Shown piece after piece: positions 15,492-24,007 of a stretch of DNA of 64,000 nucleotides. This stretch comes from Bacillota bacterium. Lineage in GTDB: Bacteria > Armatimonadota > HRBIN16. The DNA lies in NCBI GenBank assembly GCA_023511455.1, contig JAIMBJ010000005.1:1-64000 (forward strand), written 5' to 3'. The stretch's first letter is position 1, and each line of letters begins with the position of its first letter. Below the pieces are notes generated by a model. It saw nothing but the letters and a program-made list of their open reading frames with translations. It did no database searches and was not told the origin of the DNA. A program made the position numbers and the translations under genes.

Positions 15492-16882
15492 GCACGCAGG
15501 AGATTATCGCGCAATCCAGTTACATCATCGCCGCGGCGCTGTTCATCCTGTCGCTGAAGTGGCTCAGTGCGGTTCCCACCGCCCGTCGCGGGGTGGTGGC
15601 GGGCGAAGTGGGAATGATTATCGCCATTGTGGCGACGCTGATGTTGCCCGAAATCGTAAGCTACAGGTGGATTATCCTGACCCTGCTGATTGGCGCAGCC
15701 ATCGGTATACCCATTGCCTACCTGATGCCGATGACACATGTTCCTCAGCGAACAGCCCTCTCCCACTCCTTCGGCGGCCTGGCGGTGGGACTGGTCGGGA
15801 CCGCCAAGTATTACCTGTGGAATACCCATGAGCCCGAACGCCTCACCACCTTCATCACGGCGGTGCTGTGCTTCGAGGTACTGCTGGGCTTCCTCACCTT
15901 CACGGGTAGCTTGATGGCGTTCGGCAAGCTGCAGGAGATACTTCCCACCCGCCCGATTGTGTACCGTGGGCAGAACTTTGTGAACCTGTCGGTGCTGGCG
16001 ATAGCCCTTGCGATTGGCGTGTATCTGGTCATCAACCCGACGCAGACGCAGTTGTTTCCGATTTACATCGCGCTCGCGCTGGCGTTCGGCGTGATGCTGA
16101 TTTTGCCCATCGGCGGAGCAGATATGCCAACGGTGATTGCCCTGTTGAACTCGTATGCGGGCATCTCGGCGTCGGCGATGGGCTTTGTGCTGGAGAACAA
16201 GCTGCTGGTGGTGGCGGGCGCGCTGGATGGCTCGTCGGGTTTCATCCTGTCGGTGATTATGTGCAAGGCGATGAACCGCTCGTTCACCAACGTGCTGTTC
16301 GGTGCGTTCGGGCAGGTGTCGCCGCAGGCATTGAAAGCGGAGGAGCGCACGGTGCGCAGCGCGACTCCCGAAGAGGCAGCGGACATTTTGCTGGCGGCTT
16401 CGTCGGTGGTGATTATTCCGGGCTATGGCATGGCGGTGGCGCAGGCGCAGCACAAGGTGCGCGAGCTGTTTGACCAGCTCACCCGCCGCGGTATCGATGT
16501 CAAGTTCGGCATCCATCCGGTAGCGGGGCGTATGCCCGGACACATGAACGTGTTGCTGGCGGAGGCGGACATCCCCTATGACCGGCTCTTCGAGATGGAG
16601 GACATCAACTCGGAGCTGGCACACGCAGACGTGGCGCTGGTCATCGGGGCGAACGACGTGGTGAACCCCGCCGCGAAGCACGACAAAAACAGCCCCATCT
16701 ACGGAATGCCCATCATCGAGGCAGACAAAGCGCGCACGGTGATGGTGATTAAGCGCAGTATGAACCCCGGTTTCGCGGGCATCGAGAACGAGCTCTACTA
16801 CATGGACAAGACGCTGATGCTGTTTGGCGACGCGAAGGCGTACCTCGGCGAACTGGTGAAGGTAATCGGGCAGGAGAAGTAG
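15488..16882 (+). CDS. pntB: NAD(P) transhydrogenase subunit beta
   Basis: 464 residues. The first 270 form 8-9 membrane helices, completing the proton channel with PntAB, and the last 180 are the NADP(H)-binding domain III. Typical motifs are ALSHSFGGLAVGLVG, the conserved GADMPTVIALLNSYAG, IVPGYGMAVAQAQH-like IIPGYGMAVAQAQH, HPVAGRMPGHMNVLLAEA and KRSMNPGFAGIEN. All three pnt genes form one operon, divergent from the hydrogenase module. Together they could link hydrogen-derived reductant to the NADPH pool, but that coupling is inference from position. Confidence 0.96.
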   Translation: MSTQEIIAQSSYIIAAALFILSLKWLSAVPTARRGVVAGEVGMIIAIVATLMLPEIVSYRWIILTLLIGAAIGIPIAYLMPMTHVPQRTALSHSFGGLAVGLVGTAKYYLWNTHEPERLTTFITAVLCFEVLLGFLTFTGSLMAFGKLQEILPTRPIVYRGQNFVNLSVLAIALAIGVYLVINPTQTQLFPIYIALALAFGVMLILPIGGADMPTVIALLNSYAGISASAMGFVLENKLLVVAGALDGSSGFILSVIMCKAMNRSFTNVLFGAFGQVSPQALKAEERTVRSATPEEAADILLAASSVVIIPGYGMAVAQAQHKVRELFDQLTRRGIDVKFGIHPVAGRMPGHMNVLLAEADIPYDRLFEMEDINSELAHADVALVIGANDVVNPAAKHDKNSPIYGMPIIEADKARTVMVIKRSMNPGFAGIENELYYMDKTLMLFGDAKAYLGELVKVIGQEK

Positions 16883-16885
16883 TAA

Positions 16886-16914
16886 GGTCGCTCTCCCGAG
16901 CGGGGAGAGCGACC
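16886..16914. terminator. Hairpin between convergent pntB and pseudopilin genes
   Basis: A perfect 12-bp stem, GGTCGCTCTCCC (16886-16897) with its complement (16903-16914), has a five-base loop. There is no strong T-run on either side, so it may act as a two-way transcription barrier rather than a classical terminator. Confidence 0.55.
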
Positions 16915-16924
16915 GGGTTAAAGA

Positions 16925-17788
16925 CTAGCGATATTCGGGGATAGTCTGGCAGCGGTCGCGCCAGTCACGCAGCCACTCGACCTGCTGCGCCGGCTGCCAG
17001 TCCCACAGATAGTCGTCGGTGGGTCCCTGTGCGTTCGTCCACTGTAGCGCACCCATGGTGGCGCAGAGCTTGATGGCTTTCACATGTCCGTCGTGGAAGC
17101 TCCAGTTGCTCACCCCGTTGTGAGAGGTGACCACGCCCTTATTCGAGTCGAACCACACGCGGAACCAGTCGCCGTTCAGCACCCAGGGACCATGGTCGTT
17201 CCAGTACTCGCGCGACTCGAGCAGCTGGAATACCGAAGCGGGGCGTGGGATGGACGCCAGCCGCACGGGGTTGGGCAGGAGCGGGTTGACAATCCAGCCC
17301 AACCGCTGACCGACCTCGTTTTTCTGCGCCCAGTTGGCGGCTCCACCGTACGAGCGTCGGATGCCGATAATCTGCTCCATGGTACTGCCCGTCTCTCCCA
17401 AGCGGCTCATCAGGCTGGACGGGTAGACGCCTTCGGTGTCATGGTAGCACGACCAGTTCCAGATTGGCTCTCCGGGCATCTCGAAGCTGGGGCAGAGATA
17501 GATGCCGGTGTTTTTGATGTAGGGCTGTACCGCATAGCGCCATCCGTGGCAAGCCAGCCCGTTCGGGGTCTCAATGGGCGACCAGCCGGGGTAAGGCAGT
17601 GTCTCATCGTAATCCTGGGCATACTGCAGGATAGCGAGAGACAGCTGCTTCATGTTGGAAAGGCACGAGGTCTTGCGTGCCATCTCCCGTGCGCGCGAGA
17701 ACACGGGGAACAGGATCGCCGCCAGTATCGCGATAATCGCGATGACGACGAGCAACTCAATGAGCGTGAACGCTCTGTAGCGGAACAT
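16925..17788 (-). CDS. DUF1559-type pseudopilin with H-X9-DG motif
   Basis: 287 residues. The N-terminus is the prepilin signal [20 protein letters not shown] with the conserved Glu, followed by [20 protein letters not shown] and a tyrosine-rich DYDETLPY segment. The C-terminal part holds the full H-X9-DG motif, [12 protein letters not shown], followed by HVKAIK. Such proteins occur in dozens of copies in Planctomycetes and Armatimonadota and are thought to be exported by type II or type IV pilus-like machinery; individual roles are unknown. It is the last gene of a LacI / small protein / pseudopilin operon. The start at 17788 has AAAGGAGG upstream. Confidence 0.88.
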   Translation of the reverse strand: MFRYRAFTLIELLVVIAIIAILAAILFPVFSRAREMARKTSCLSNMKQLSLAILQYAQDYDETLPYPGWSPIETPNGLACHGWRYAVQPYIKNTGIYLCPSFEMPGEPIWNWSCYHDTEGVYPSSLMSRLGETGSTMEQIIGIRRSYGGAANWAQKNEVGQRLGWIVNPLLPNPVRLASIPRPASVFQLLESREYWNDHGPWVLNGDWFRVWFDSNKGVVTSHNGVSNWSFHDGHVKAIKLCATMGALQWTNAQGPTDDYLWDWQPAQQVEWLRDWRDRCQTIPEYR

Positions 17789-17829
17789 GTTGGTACCCTC
17801 CTTTTGTATGATGTGTAGTATGCACCTGG

Positions 17830-18087
17830 TTACTCCAGGTTTCTAAAGATGCCGGGTGGGATGATGCGCTTTTCGATAGCATCTTTCACCATGGCGCGCT
17901 CTTCCGGCGAGAGCAATCTGGCATCGCCGCCGGTGCGGTTGACCAGTTCGTTGATTTTCAGCCCTGTCTGTGAGGGGGCGGCGCTGGGGCGGGTGCCGAC
18001 GAACGCCCGATACAGCACGAAGCCAGCGATGAGTAGCGCGACGACAATCACTGCGATAGCCACCGCTGGAGAAACCTCTTTTTTCAT
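17830..18087 (-). CDS. Small single-pass membrane protein
   Basis: 85 residues from the ATG at 18087, with GGAGGT ten bases upstream. One membrane helix (about 8-28, [20 protein letters not shown]) is followed by a Pro/Ser-rich linker and a helical tail ([16 protein letters not shown]...). I recognise no named family. It lies between the LacI regulator (21-base gap) and the pseudopilin (41-base gap), so co-expression is likely and a role as accessory to the pseudopilin is inferred. Confidence 0.7.
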   Translation of the reverse strand: MKKEVSPAVAIAVIVVALLIAGFVLYRAFVGTRPSAAPSQTGLKINELVNRTGGDARLLSPEERAMVKDAIEKRIIPPGIFRNLE

Positions 18088-18108
18088 GCTTGCCTGCACC
18101 TCCAGATG

Positions 18109-19200
18109 TCAGTAAGTTCGCCTGCGCCGGATACGTCGTACCGCCGCAGGACGTTTGCTCATGTCAGCGGCTTCGGAAGCGAATGCGGTGGTGCTGTCCC
18201 GCTGCACCAGCTCGCCCGGAAATATCACCCGTTCCGGCGTGCGCGTGCCGCTTTCGATTTGCTGAATAAGCAGCTTGGCAGCCCGCATCCCGATCTCTCG
18301 AACGGGTTGCCGAATGGTGGTCAGCGGGGGAGACGCCACTGCTGCCGCCTCCACATCGTCAAAGCCCATGACGGAAATCTCTTCCGGCACACAGATGCCC
18401 TTCCGCCGCAACGCTTCCAGCGCGCCCAGTGCCATCCAATCATTGCAACAGACCACTGCGCTGAAAGGCGGACGCACCTGCAGCAGTTTCTCCATGGCCC
18501 ATCGCCCCGATTCGGTGCTGTAGTTGCCTCGACGGATCCAGTGCGACGAGACAACAATCCCCGCCTCCGAAAGCGCGCGCAGATATCCCTGTTCGCGCTG
18601 GTGGGCGCTCCAGTAGTTCACTGGTCCGGCAATGAAGGCGATGCGTCGGTGTCCCTGCGCGATGAGCCACCGGACCCCCTGGTAGACGGCGTTCTCGTCG
18701 TCCACGTCCACGCAGGCAGCGTGCAGGTCGCGGGGGCTGCTTCCCGCCACCACGCAGGGCAGGGGGCACTCTTGCGCCCATTGCAGCAACGGGCTCTGGT
18801 GCAGGGGGGCTGCCAGGATTGCGCCGTCGATGGAGCCATCTTCGGTGCGCTGGCGCACGTGTTCGATATCCGAGCTGGTCAGGGCGATGATTTTGAGCTG
18901 ATAGCCCGCCTGCACCGCCTCGGCAAGCACGCCGTCCAGTAGCGTGGAGAAGTAGGGGTTGCCCAGCAGCGCGCCGCGGAAGTGTTCCACCACCACGCCA
19001 AGCGTATAGCTGCGCCGTCGCACCAAGCTTCGCGCTACCTGATTGGGACGGTAGCCCAGCGCTTCGACGGCGTGCAGCACCTTCTGGCGCGTCTCTTCCG
19101 AGAAGCGGTGTCCCCGCCCATGCAACACGTTGGTGACGGTCGTGACCGACACCCCCGCGTATGCCGCAACATCTTTAATGGTTGGTGTCTGTTTGGGCAT
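18109..19200 (-). CDS. LacI-family transcriptional regulator
   Basis: 363 residues. The N-terminal helix-turn-helix and hinge are canonical: TIKDVAAYAGVSVTTVTNVL, then the hinge RPNQVARSLVRRRSYTLGVV. The C-terminal periplasmic-binding fold shows SIDGAILAAP, GHRRIAFIAGP and PEEISVMGFDD. The ligand is probably a carbohydrate by family habit, but no sugar enzyme is directly adjacent. The gene is followed by the small membrane protein and the pseudopilin. Its own promoter overlaps a pair of direct repeats 33 bases apart, which suggests autoregulation. The C-terminus ends in an unusual basic tail (RRIRRRRTY). Confidence 0.92.
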   Translation of the reverse strand: MPKQTPTIKDVAAYAGVSVTTVTNVLHGRGHRFSEETRQKVLHAVEALGYRPNQVARSLVRRRSYTLGVVVEHFRGALLGNPYFSTLLDGVLAEAVQAGYQLKIIALTSSDIEHVRQRTEDGSIDGAILAAPLHQSPLLQWAQECPLPCVVAGSSPRDLHAACVDVDDENAVYQGVRWLIAQGHRRIAFIAGPVNYWSAHQREQGYLRALSEAGIVVSSHWIRRGNYSTESGRWAMEKLLQVRPPFSAVVCCNDWMALGALEALRRKGICVPEEISVMGFDDVEAAAVASPPLTTIRQPVREIGMRAAKLLIQQIESGTRTPERVIFPGELVQRDSTTAFASEAADMSKRPAAVRRIRRRRTY

Positions 19201-19212
19201 CGCTCAAGTCCA

Positions 19213-19258
19213 ACGTTCAACTACAAACTGGTGCTTACTGGTTTGACGTTCAACTACA
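19213..19258. promoter_or_regulatory. Two direct operator-like repeats upstream of the LacI gene
   Basis: The 13-base sequence ACGTTCAACTACA occurs exactly at 19213-19225 and 19246-19258. The spacing is 33 bases, about three helical turns. The second copy covers the predicted transcription start of the LacI gene and the first lies in its leader. I infer a binding site for the LacI protein itself. Confidence 0.6.
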
Positions 19259-19263
19259 TCTCC

Positions 19264-19292
19264 ATTATAATCCCCTCTGCCGAAAAAGTCAA
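19264..19292 (-). promoter_or_regulatory. Promoter of the LacI / pseudopilin operon
   Basis: On the minus strand TTGACT (19292-19287), a 17-base spacer and TATAAT (19269-19264) form a near-perfect sigma-70 promoter. Such a strong promoter would need repression, consistent with the repeats just downstream. Confidence 0.75.
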
Positions 19293-19338
19293 TAGATTCT
19301 GAGGGTGTTCGAAATTGGTGGTTGAATGGATGATGACC

Positions 19339-19415
19339 TAACCCCCTTGCCCCCTTCCCTGCGAGGGAAGGGGGAACGCCCCTCTCCTCGTAGGAGAGGG
19401 GGCGGGGGTGAGGTA
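19339..19415. repeat. C/G-rich double-hairpin extragenic repeat, copy 1
   Basis: Two adjacent hairpins, cccccttccc/gggaaggggg and cccctctcct/aggagagggg, are followed by gggggtgagg. Two further copies sit in tandem at 25409-25600. The rest of the 19201-19527 gap holds the two divergent promoters and no gene. Confidence 0.6.
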
Positions 19416-19478
19416 AGAAAAAGGGTAACAAGAACGCCTCTCTCCTTGCGCGACAACCAACTTCGCATTTCATTCCCC

Positions 19479-19507
19479 TTGACAACTCGCCAGCGCTGGC
19501 GTAGTAT
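19479..19507 (+). promoter_or_regulatory. Promoter with a perfect palindrome in its spacer
   Basis: TTGACA (19479-19484), a 17-base spacer and TAGTAT (19502-19507). The spacer contains the perfect 12-base palindrome GCCAGCGCTGGC (19489-19500), a natural place for a repressor or MerR-like activator to bind. It is unlike the repeats in front of the divergent LacI gene. Confidence 0.6.
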
Positions 19508-19527
19508 ATCGCTGTCAGGAGGTGCCA

Positions 19528-22044
19528 ATGAGCGGGGTGAAACGAACGGCTTTGTGGATGCTGTTGCTTTACTGTGCCGCTATTGCTTCGGCACAACCCC
19601 TTCGCCAACCCCATAGCATCGCTGTTGCCTCTGATGGAAAACTCTTCGTGGCAACGATAGACGATACCACGCTGAAGATACTCTCTCCGTCCGGACAGAT
19701 ACTGGCGCAGGCTGCACCGCGCGGTACGGGCGAGCAGGAAGTGCAGTTTCCACAACGTGTTCTGCTAGCAGGGGACGAGGTCTGGATACTGGACGCCTCC
19801 GCCAGGCGCGTTCAGGTCTATGGGGCACGCCCACCCTATCGCTACCTGCGCACCCTATCACTGCCTGTGGAAGAGACGCAGGAAACTGTAGACCTTGCCC
19901 GCGACGCCACTGGACGGCTGTTCCTGCTGACCCGACCTGACAATCTCGTCAGGGTGCTGACTCCAGAGGCGCGGCAGGTTACCGCTTTTGCGGGCGCGGG
20001 GGAGGCGCCGCATCAGCTGGTCAACCCCACCAGTATCACCGTCGACCGACGCGGGCGCATCCTGATTACCGATACCGACCGGCGCATTAACCGGCATCGC
20101 GTGAAGATTTTCCGTTACTCTGCCTTACGTGGCACCGCAGAGTTGCTGAAGGACGTACCTGCATGGCTGGACCCCATGCAGGTGTGTGTCAACTCGCGCG
20201 GGCATCTGGTGACTTTGGGCGCACTGGGCTATTACGAAGACGGCGGCGCGATACGTATCATCACGGAACGGGGTGACCGCGTGGCGCACACGGGGCTGTT
20301 CTCGCTGGGAGGGATGAGCAGGGCAGGCGCGATTGCCCTTCTGCCCGACGACAGGGTGGTGTTGGCGGATGAGGCAAACGACCGCGTGGTCATCCTGCCC
20401 CCTGACCTGAGCGAACCAGACCCGGTAGTTACCTTACGGCAAGGAGAGGCGACCATCCGCTGGCGCAGCCCTGCCCCGGGTACCGAGGCGGTGGTCTGGT
20501 ACGGCACGGACGAAAGCAAACCCGAATCCTGGCGCAGACAGGTGGTGCGCTGGCAGGGAGCGCGACGCGAGATGCTGGTGCGCTTGCGCGGCTTACCTGT
20601 TTCCACGCGCATCTTCTACCGTTTTTCTCCTGCATTGCCAGCTATCGGCAAGGGCGAGGGCAACGTGTCGAAGGTTTACTCGTTCCTGAGCGCGCCGCCT
20701 GCCGGAAAAATGCATGTGCTGACGCTGCACCTGCTGACGGTGGTGTATCTCAAGGCTGATGTGGACGGCACGGTGCATACCCTTACCCGCGAGCAGGTGG
20801 GTGACAAACTGCCAGCGGAGTTCGCGAAGTGTCGCGAGTGGTACTTCCGCAATACCTACTTCCGCCTGAACCTGAACCTGCAGGACTACCTGTACCTGGA
20901 GGAGCCGACCGCCCGCGTGCGGCGCGGCTGGATTGCCCCCGAAACTGTGCGTGAACATGTGCGCCCGATTCTGGAAGCGCAGGGCAAGCGTCTGGAGGAT
21001 TACGACAGCATTATCGCTGTCTGGCCGTCGCCGGGCTACGACTCCAGCAAGCCCGACCAGCTGGGAGAGGTTGGCGGTGGCGGATTCACTACCTTCGGAT
21101 ACTCCACCTTCGCCATCAGCGGTAAGCTGGCGTGGCTTCTGTGCCACGAGTACAGCCACCAGCTGGACTTCTTTTTTGACCGTAGCGGTGTGCAGAAGTT
21201 CTGGCTGAACCATCCCGACCCCACCATCCACCCGGGCAGATACGGGCAACACTGGGATGTGAACGCCTTCATCTGCCGCAGGTGGAACCCCGAGGACTGG
21301 TTCCAGATGCGCTTTGGCAAGGTGTGGCAGGTCGATGACGTCAACGGCAACGGCATCCCCGATGACGACCCGCGCCTGCCGCTGGATGAACGTCGGCTGG
21401 GTCGAACCGCCCGACGTGGCAACGCCCGCCCCGACGACCTGCGTAAGGCAATGGCGGGCATCTTCTTCGGCTACCGGCTGGACAACGGCTTGCCAGATGG
21501 CGTCGGTTACCGGGAAGAGGGTGCAACGTGGCGATTGCCCCGCGAGGCAGTGCTGCTTATCCCCTATGGAAGCCTGCAGGCAACGCCGGACAGGTGGTTC
21601 CGCTACGCGCGGGCGCAGAATCGTTTCCTGTCTGCCGACATCTTTGCCGCGTGGAACGAGCGGGAACTGCAGTTCGGCATCACCTGTCGCGAAGCCTGTG
21701 ATGTGGAAATAGACATCGACGCCGACAATAACGGCTGGTTCACGGGGAACGATAACCTGAACGTGCGTCTGCGCGCACGGGGCATGGATGAACCGCAAGT
21801 GACCGCGCGGGTGTGGGATGGGGCGGTGTGCGGCTGGGTGGAAACCCCTGCCCCTTCGCTGGAGGTCAGGCAGCTGCCCGATGGGCGCACTCTGTATCGG
21901 GTAGGTATTCCGCGCACAACGGGTCGCTGGCAGGCGAACGCACTGGTGGGCGTCCGCATCGCGCTGACGGGCGACAGGGGGTGGGTTTCCGCCTTCGAGC
22001 CATGGGTGCTGATGCAAACCCGTCTGGTGCGCGGGACGCGGTGA
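19528..22044 (+). CDS. Secreted multidomain protein: propeller, Fn3-like, HExxH peptidase-like, CBM9-like
   Basis: 838 residues from the ATG at 19528 (AGGAGGT four bases upstream). A signal peptide (about 1-24, ending IASA) is followed by NHL-like propeller repeats (about 27-310; for example HSIAVASDGKLFVATIDD). An Fn3-like module comes next (about 310-385; TIRWRSPAPGTEAVVWYGTD). A central domain contains HEYSHQLD (H540, E541, H544), an HExxH zinc-peptidase-type motif in a plausible setting after KLAWLLC. The C-terminus (about 690-835) resembles CBM9/DOMON beta-sandwiches (DIFAAWNERELQFGITC, DIDADNNGWFTGNDN). A secreted metallopeptidase or glycan-binding role is inferred; the third zinc ligand is not certain. 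It is the first gene of an operon with the degenerate ABC pair. Confidence 0.7.
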   Translation: MSGVKRTALWMLLLYCAAIASAQPLRQPHSIAVASDGKLFVATIDDTTLKILSPSGQILAQAAPRGTGEQEVQFPQRVLLAGDEVWILDASARRVQVYGARPPYRYLRTLSLPVEETQETVDLARDATGRLFLLTRPDNLVRVLTPEARQVTAFAGAGEAPHQLVNPTSITVDRRGRILITDTDRRINRHRVKIFRYSALRGTAELLKDVPAWLDPMQVCVNSRGHLVTLGALGYYEDGGAIRIITERGDRVAHTGLFSLGGMSRAGAIALLPDDRVVLADEANDRVVILPPDLSEPDPVVTLRQGEATIRWRSPAPGTEAVVWYGTDESKPESWRRQVVRWQGARREMLVRLRGLPVSTRIFYRFSPALPAIGKGEGNVSKVYSFLSAPPAGKMHVLTLHLLTVVYLKADVDGTVHTLTREQVGDKLPAEFAKCREWYFRNTYFRLNLNLQDYLYLEEPTARVRRGWIAPETVREHVRPILEAQGKRLEDYDSIIAVWPSPGYDSSKPDQLGEVGGGGFTTFGYSTFAISGKLAWLLCHEYSHQLDFFFDRSGVQKFWLNHPDPTIHPGRYGQHWDVNAFICRRWNPEDWFQMRFGKVWQVDDVNGNGIPDDDPRLPLDERRLGRTARRGNARPDDLRKAMAGIFFGYRLDNGLPDGVGYREEGATWRLPREAVLLIPYGSLQATPDRWFRYARAQNRFLSADIFAAWNERELQFGITCREACDVEIDIDADNNGWFTGNDNLNVRLRARGMDEPQVTARVWDGAVCGWVETPAPSLEVRQLPDGRTLYRVGIPRTTGRWQANALVGVRIALTGDRGWVSAFEPWVLMQTRLVRGTR

Positions 22045-22050
22045 GAAAAC

Positions 22051-22854
22051 ATGGCGACGCCCATTATTCTGGAAGTGCGCAACCTGAGCGTCCCCCCCCG
22101 ACTGCGGGGAGAGGTCTCCTTCACCCTGCGCGAAGGCCAGCGGCTGTGCGTGTACGGACACAGCGGGGCTGGAAAGACCACCCTGCTGCGCGCTCTTTTC
22201 GGACTGCTCGCCCATCGCGGTTCGGTAGTGTGGCATATCCCGCGAGCCAGTGCGGGTTACGCCGCGCAGTGTCCGCGCCTTATTCCCCGCGCGAACGTCC
22301 TGCAGCAGATACTTTGGTGCAGCGCATTGCACGGAGCCTCGCTGTCGGTACATGGCAGCCGCATCCACGACTTGCTGGAATGGTGGGGTCTGGAGGCGCA
22401 CCGCCACAGGCTGGTGCACCGTCTCTCCATTGGGGAGCGGTTGCGGCTGGAGCTGTGTTGCGCGGCGGCGGTGGCGTCGCGCCTGCTGGTGGTGGACGGT
22501 CTGCTGGAGCAGCTGGACGAACGCACCCGAAGGCGGTTCTGGGAGGAGATGGACGCACGGTGCGCCCGGCGTGAGCTTGCGCTGATATACGCGACGCACT
22601 CTGCCCGCGAGGCGGAGCTGGCAGACCACGTGCTGATGCTTCACGAGGGGCGGGTGCTGGCGATGGATACGCCCGAACATCTGCGTGCGCACGCGGAACT
22701 GCAGGCGGTGTATCTGGAACCCGTGCAGGAGTCCTCCAGATCCGCAGTGCAAGCCACGTTCTGTGCGGATGGGGAGGTGCGTCTGACCATCCATCCCGTT
22801 GCCACTATGGAAGACGTGCTGCAGGCTCTGGTGCGACGTGGAGGGCTGGAGTGA
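22051..22854 (+). CDS. Degenerate ABC transporter ATP-binding protein
   Basis: 267 residues. Walker A is intact (GHSGAGKTT, about 36-44) and the switch His is present (ATHSAREAE). The signature motif is LSIGERLRLEL instead of LSGGQ. Walker B reads LLVVDGLLEQLD, so the catalytic Glu that normally follows the Asp is Gly. Family knowledge predicts ATP binding but very weak hydrolysis. It starts six bases after the secreted peptidase-like protein and overlaps by four bases a 103-residue membrane protein, its only visible partner. The role may be regulatory or in secretion of the upstream product; both are guesses. Confidence 0.8.
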   Translation: MATPIILEVRNLSVPPRLRGEVSFTLREGQRLCVYGHSGAGKTTLLRALFGLLAHRGSVVWHIPRASAGYAAQCPRLIPRANVLQQILWCSALHGASLSVHGSRIHDLLEWWGLEAHRHRLVHRLSIGERLRLELCCAAAVASRLLVVDGLLEQLDERTRRRFWEEMDARCARRELALIYATHSAREAELADHVLMLHEGRVLAMDTPEHLRAHAELQAVYLEPVQESSRSAVQATFCADGEVRLTIHPVATMEDVLQALVRRGGLE

Positions 22855-23162
22855 GCGTACTGCTTCGGCTATCGGGGATGTGCCTGCGCCTGATACTCAC
22901 CAGTCCGTTCTACTGGACGCTGGTGGTGGTGGCGTTCTGGATATGTTGGAGGCACGCTCTGTCCGAGTGGGCATGGGCTGGGTTTTCGGCAATGGCTGCC
23001 GTGCTTGCTCTGGCTCTGGCGATGTTTGTCGACTCTGGCGGGGGGCTGGTGGAGCGCGTGCTTCTGGCGCAGGCGGGATATCTTGTGCTGGCAGCGGGGG
23101 TAGCAGCGGTGCTCGCGCTCTCGTTGTTGACGTGGGCAGCCGGTGTGATGGTGCTTCGGTAG
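22851..23162 (+). CDS. Tiny three-helix membrane protein paired with the degenerate ABC ATPase
   Basis: 103 residues starting at a GTG that overlaps the ATPase stop (GTGA). Three hydrophobic segments are visible, at about 12-32, 40-60 and 72-100, and almost no hydrophilic loop. That is too small for a standard ABC permease (normally six helices per half). I recognise no family. A dimer or oligomer might form a reduced transmembrane unit for the ATPase, but this is speculation from gene order. Confidence 0.65.
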   Translation: MSVLLRLSGMCLRLILTSPFYWTLVVVAFWICWRHALSEWAWAGFSAMAAVLALALAMFVDSGGGLVERVLLAQAGYLVLAAGVAAVLALSLLTWAAGVMVLR

Positions 23163-23176
23163 CGCGGGCGGTCACC

Positions 23177-23986
23177 TCACGCTCCCCCCTCGCCCCGCTG
23201 GGTCACGAGACTGCCCAACACCTCCTGCGCGGCGTTCTCGATGGCTGCCGCCTCCTGCTGCAGTTCTTGAGGGTGCAGGCGCAAGGCGTCGATGTCGAAC
23301 TCTTCCAGACCCTGGGGTGCCAGCTTGAGACGAGAAAGCGATTCGTGAAGGCTCTTCAGCGTCTGCAAAAGGAGCTCCAGATGGGCTTCCATGCGCTGGC
23401 GATGGCTGCTCAGCGCGTCCCGGCTGTGCAGGCGGCGGCGGAGCAGGTCTACGCTCTCCTGCAACGCTCTCCTTGCCTGCGGGTCGGTCGCTTCCGCCAG
23501 ACGCTGTTGCAATGCCTCCAGCTCGCTCTCGCTGGCGGTTCCCATCGCCTCCCTGAGCTGTTCCAGCTGGTCCTGCAGTTCGTAGTAAGTGTCCAGCAGG
23601 CGGTTCAGGTCGGCGATCATCTGCCTGGCTGTCTCTTCTTGCAGGTAAGGGTTTTCAGCAAGCGCGAGCAACGCCTCCAGATAAGCCTTTTCCCCCTCGT
23701 CGAAATGGAACAGGGGCATCAGGCGGCGGATATCCTCGGCAGAAAGGTCTGGACGGGAGCGAGCAAGCTTAAAAGCATAGGCAATGAGCGCGCTGGCGCC
23801 CATCGTGATGACCACCACTGCGCCGGGGTCGGCCACGCCGGGTGAGAACGAAGCAATCGCTCCACCGATGATTGCCCCCGCAACCGTCGCCCCGATGACG
23901 GCGAACGAGAAGCAGCTCGCCTGACCGTACTCCCGCGCCAGCAGGCGGTAAATCTCCTCATGTATCTGCCCGTCGCCCAGTCGCAC
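23177..23986 (-). CDS. Membrane-anchored coiled-coil protein of unknown function
   Basis: 269 residues from a GTG at 23986. Two Gly/Ala-rich membrane segments near the N-terminus (about 26-48 and 52-72) are followed by a long, Leu/Glu/Gln-rich helical region (about 95-260) with heptad-like character (YYELQDQLEQLREAM, EALQQRLAEA, AHLELLLQTLKSLHESL). I recognise no family. It ends 14 bases from the convergent 103-residue membrane protein and lies 21 bases downstream of the orphan sugar-type permease, so the last two may be co-transcribed. Confidence 0.65.
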   Translation of the reverse strand: MRLGDGQIHEEIYRLLAREYGQASCFSFAVIGATVAGAIIGGAIASFSPGVADPGAVVVITMGASALIAYAFKLARSRPDLSAEDIRRLMPLFHFDEGEKAYLEALLALAENPYLQEETARQMIADLNRLLDTYYELQDQLEQLREAMGTASESELEALQQRLAEATDPQARRALQESVDLLRRRLHSRDALSSHRQRMEAHLELLLQTLKSLHESLSRLKLAPQGLEEFDIDALRLHPQELQQEAAAIENAAQEVLGSLVTQRGEGGA

Positions 23987-24007
23987 ATCCGCTCACCACC
24001 TTTCCCT

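Noticed and set aside
15203-16681. 492-codon minus-strand frame opposite pntAB-pntB
   Set aside because: Antisense shadow of unmistakable transhydrogenase genes.
20593-22794. 733-codon open frame on the minus strand opposite the secreted multidomain protein and ABC ATPase
   Set aside because: It runs antisense to clear genes, encodes a low-complexity His/Arg/Gln-rich string with no family signal, and reflects codon bias on the other strand.
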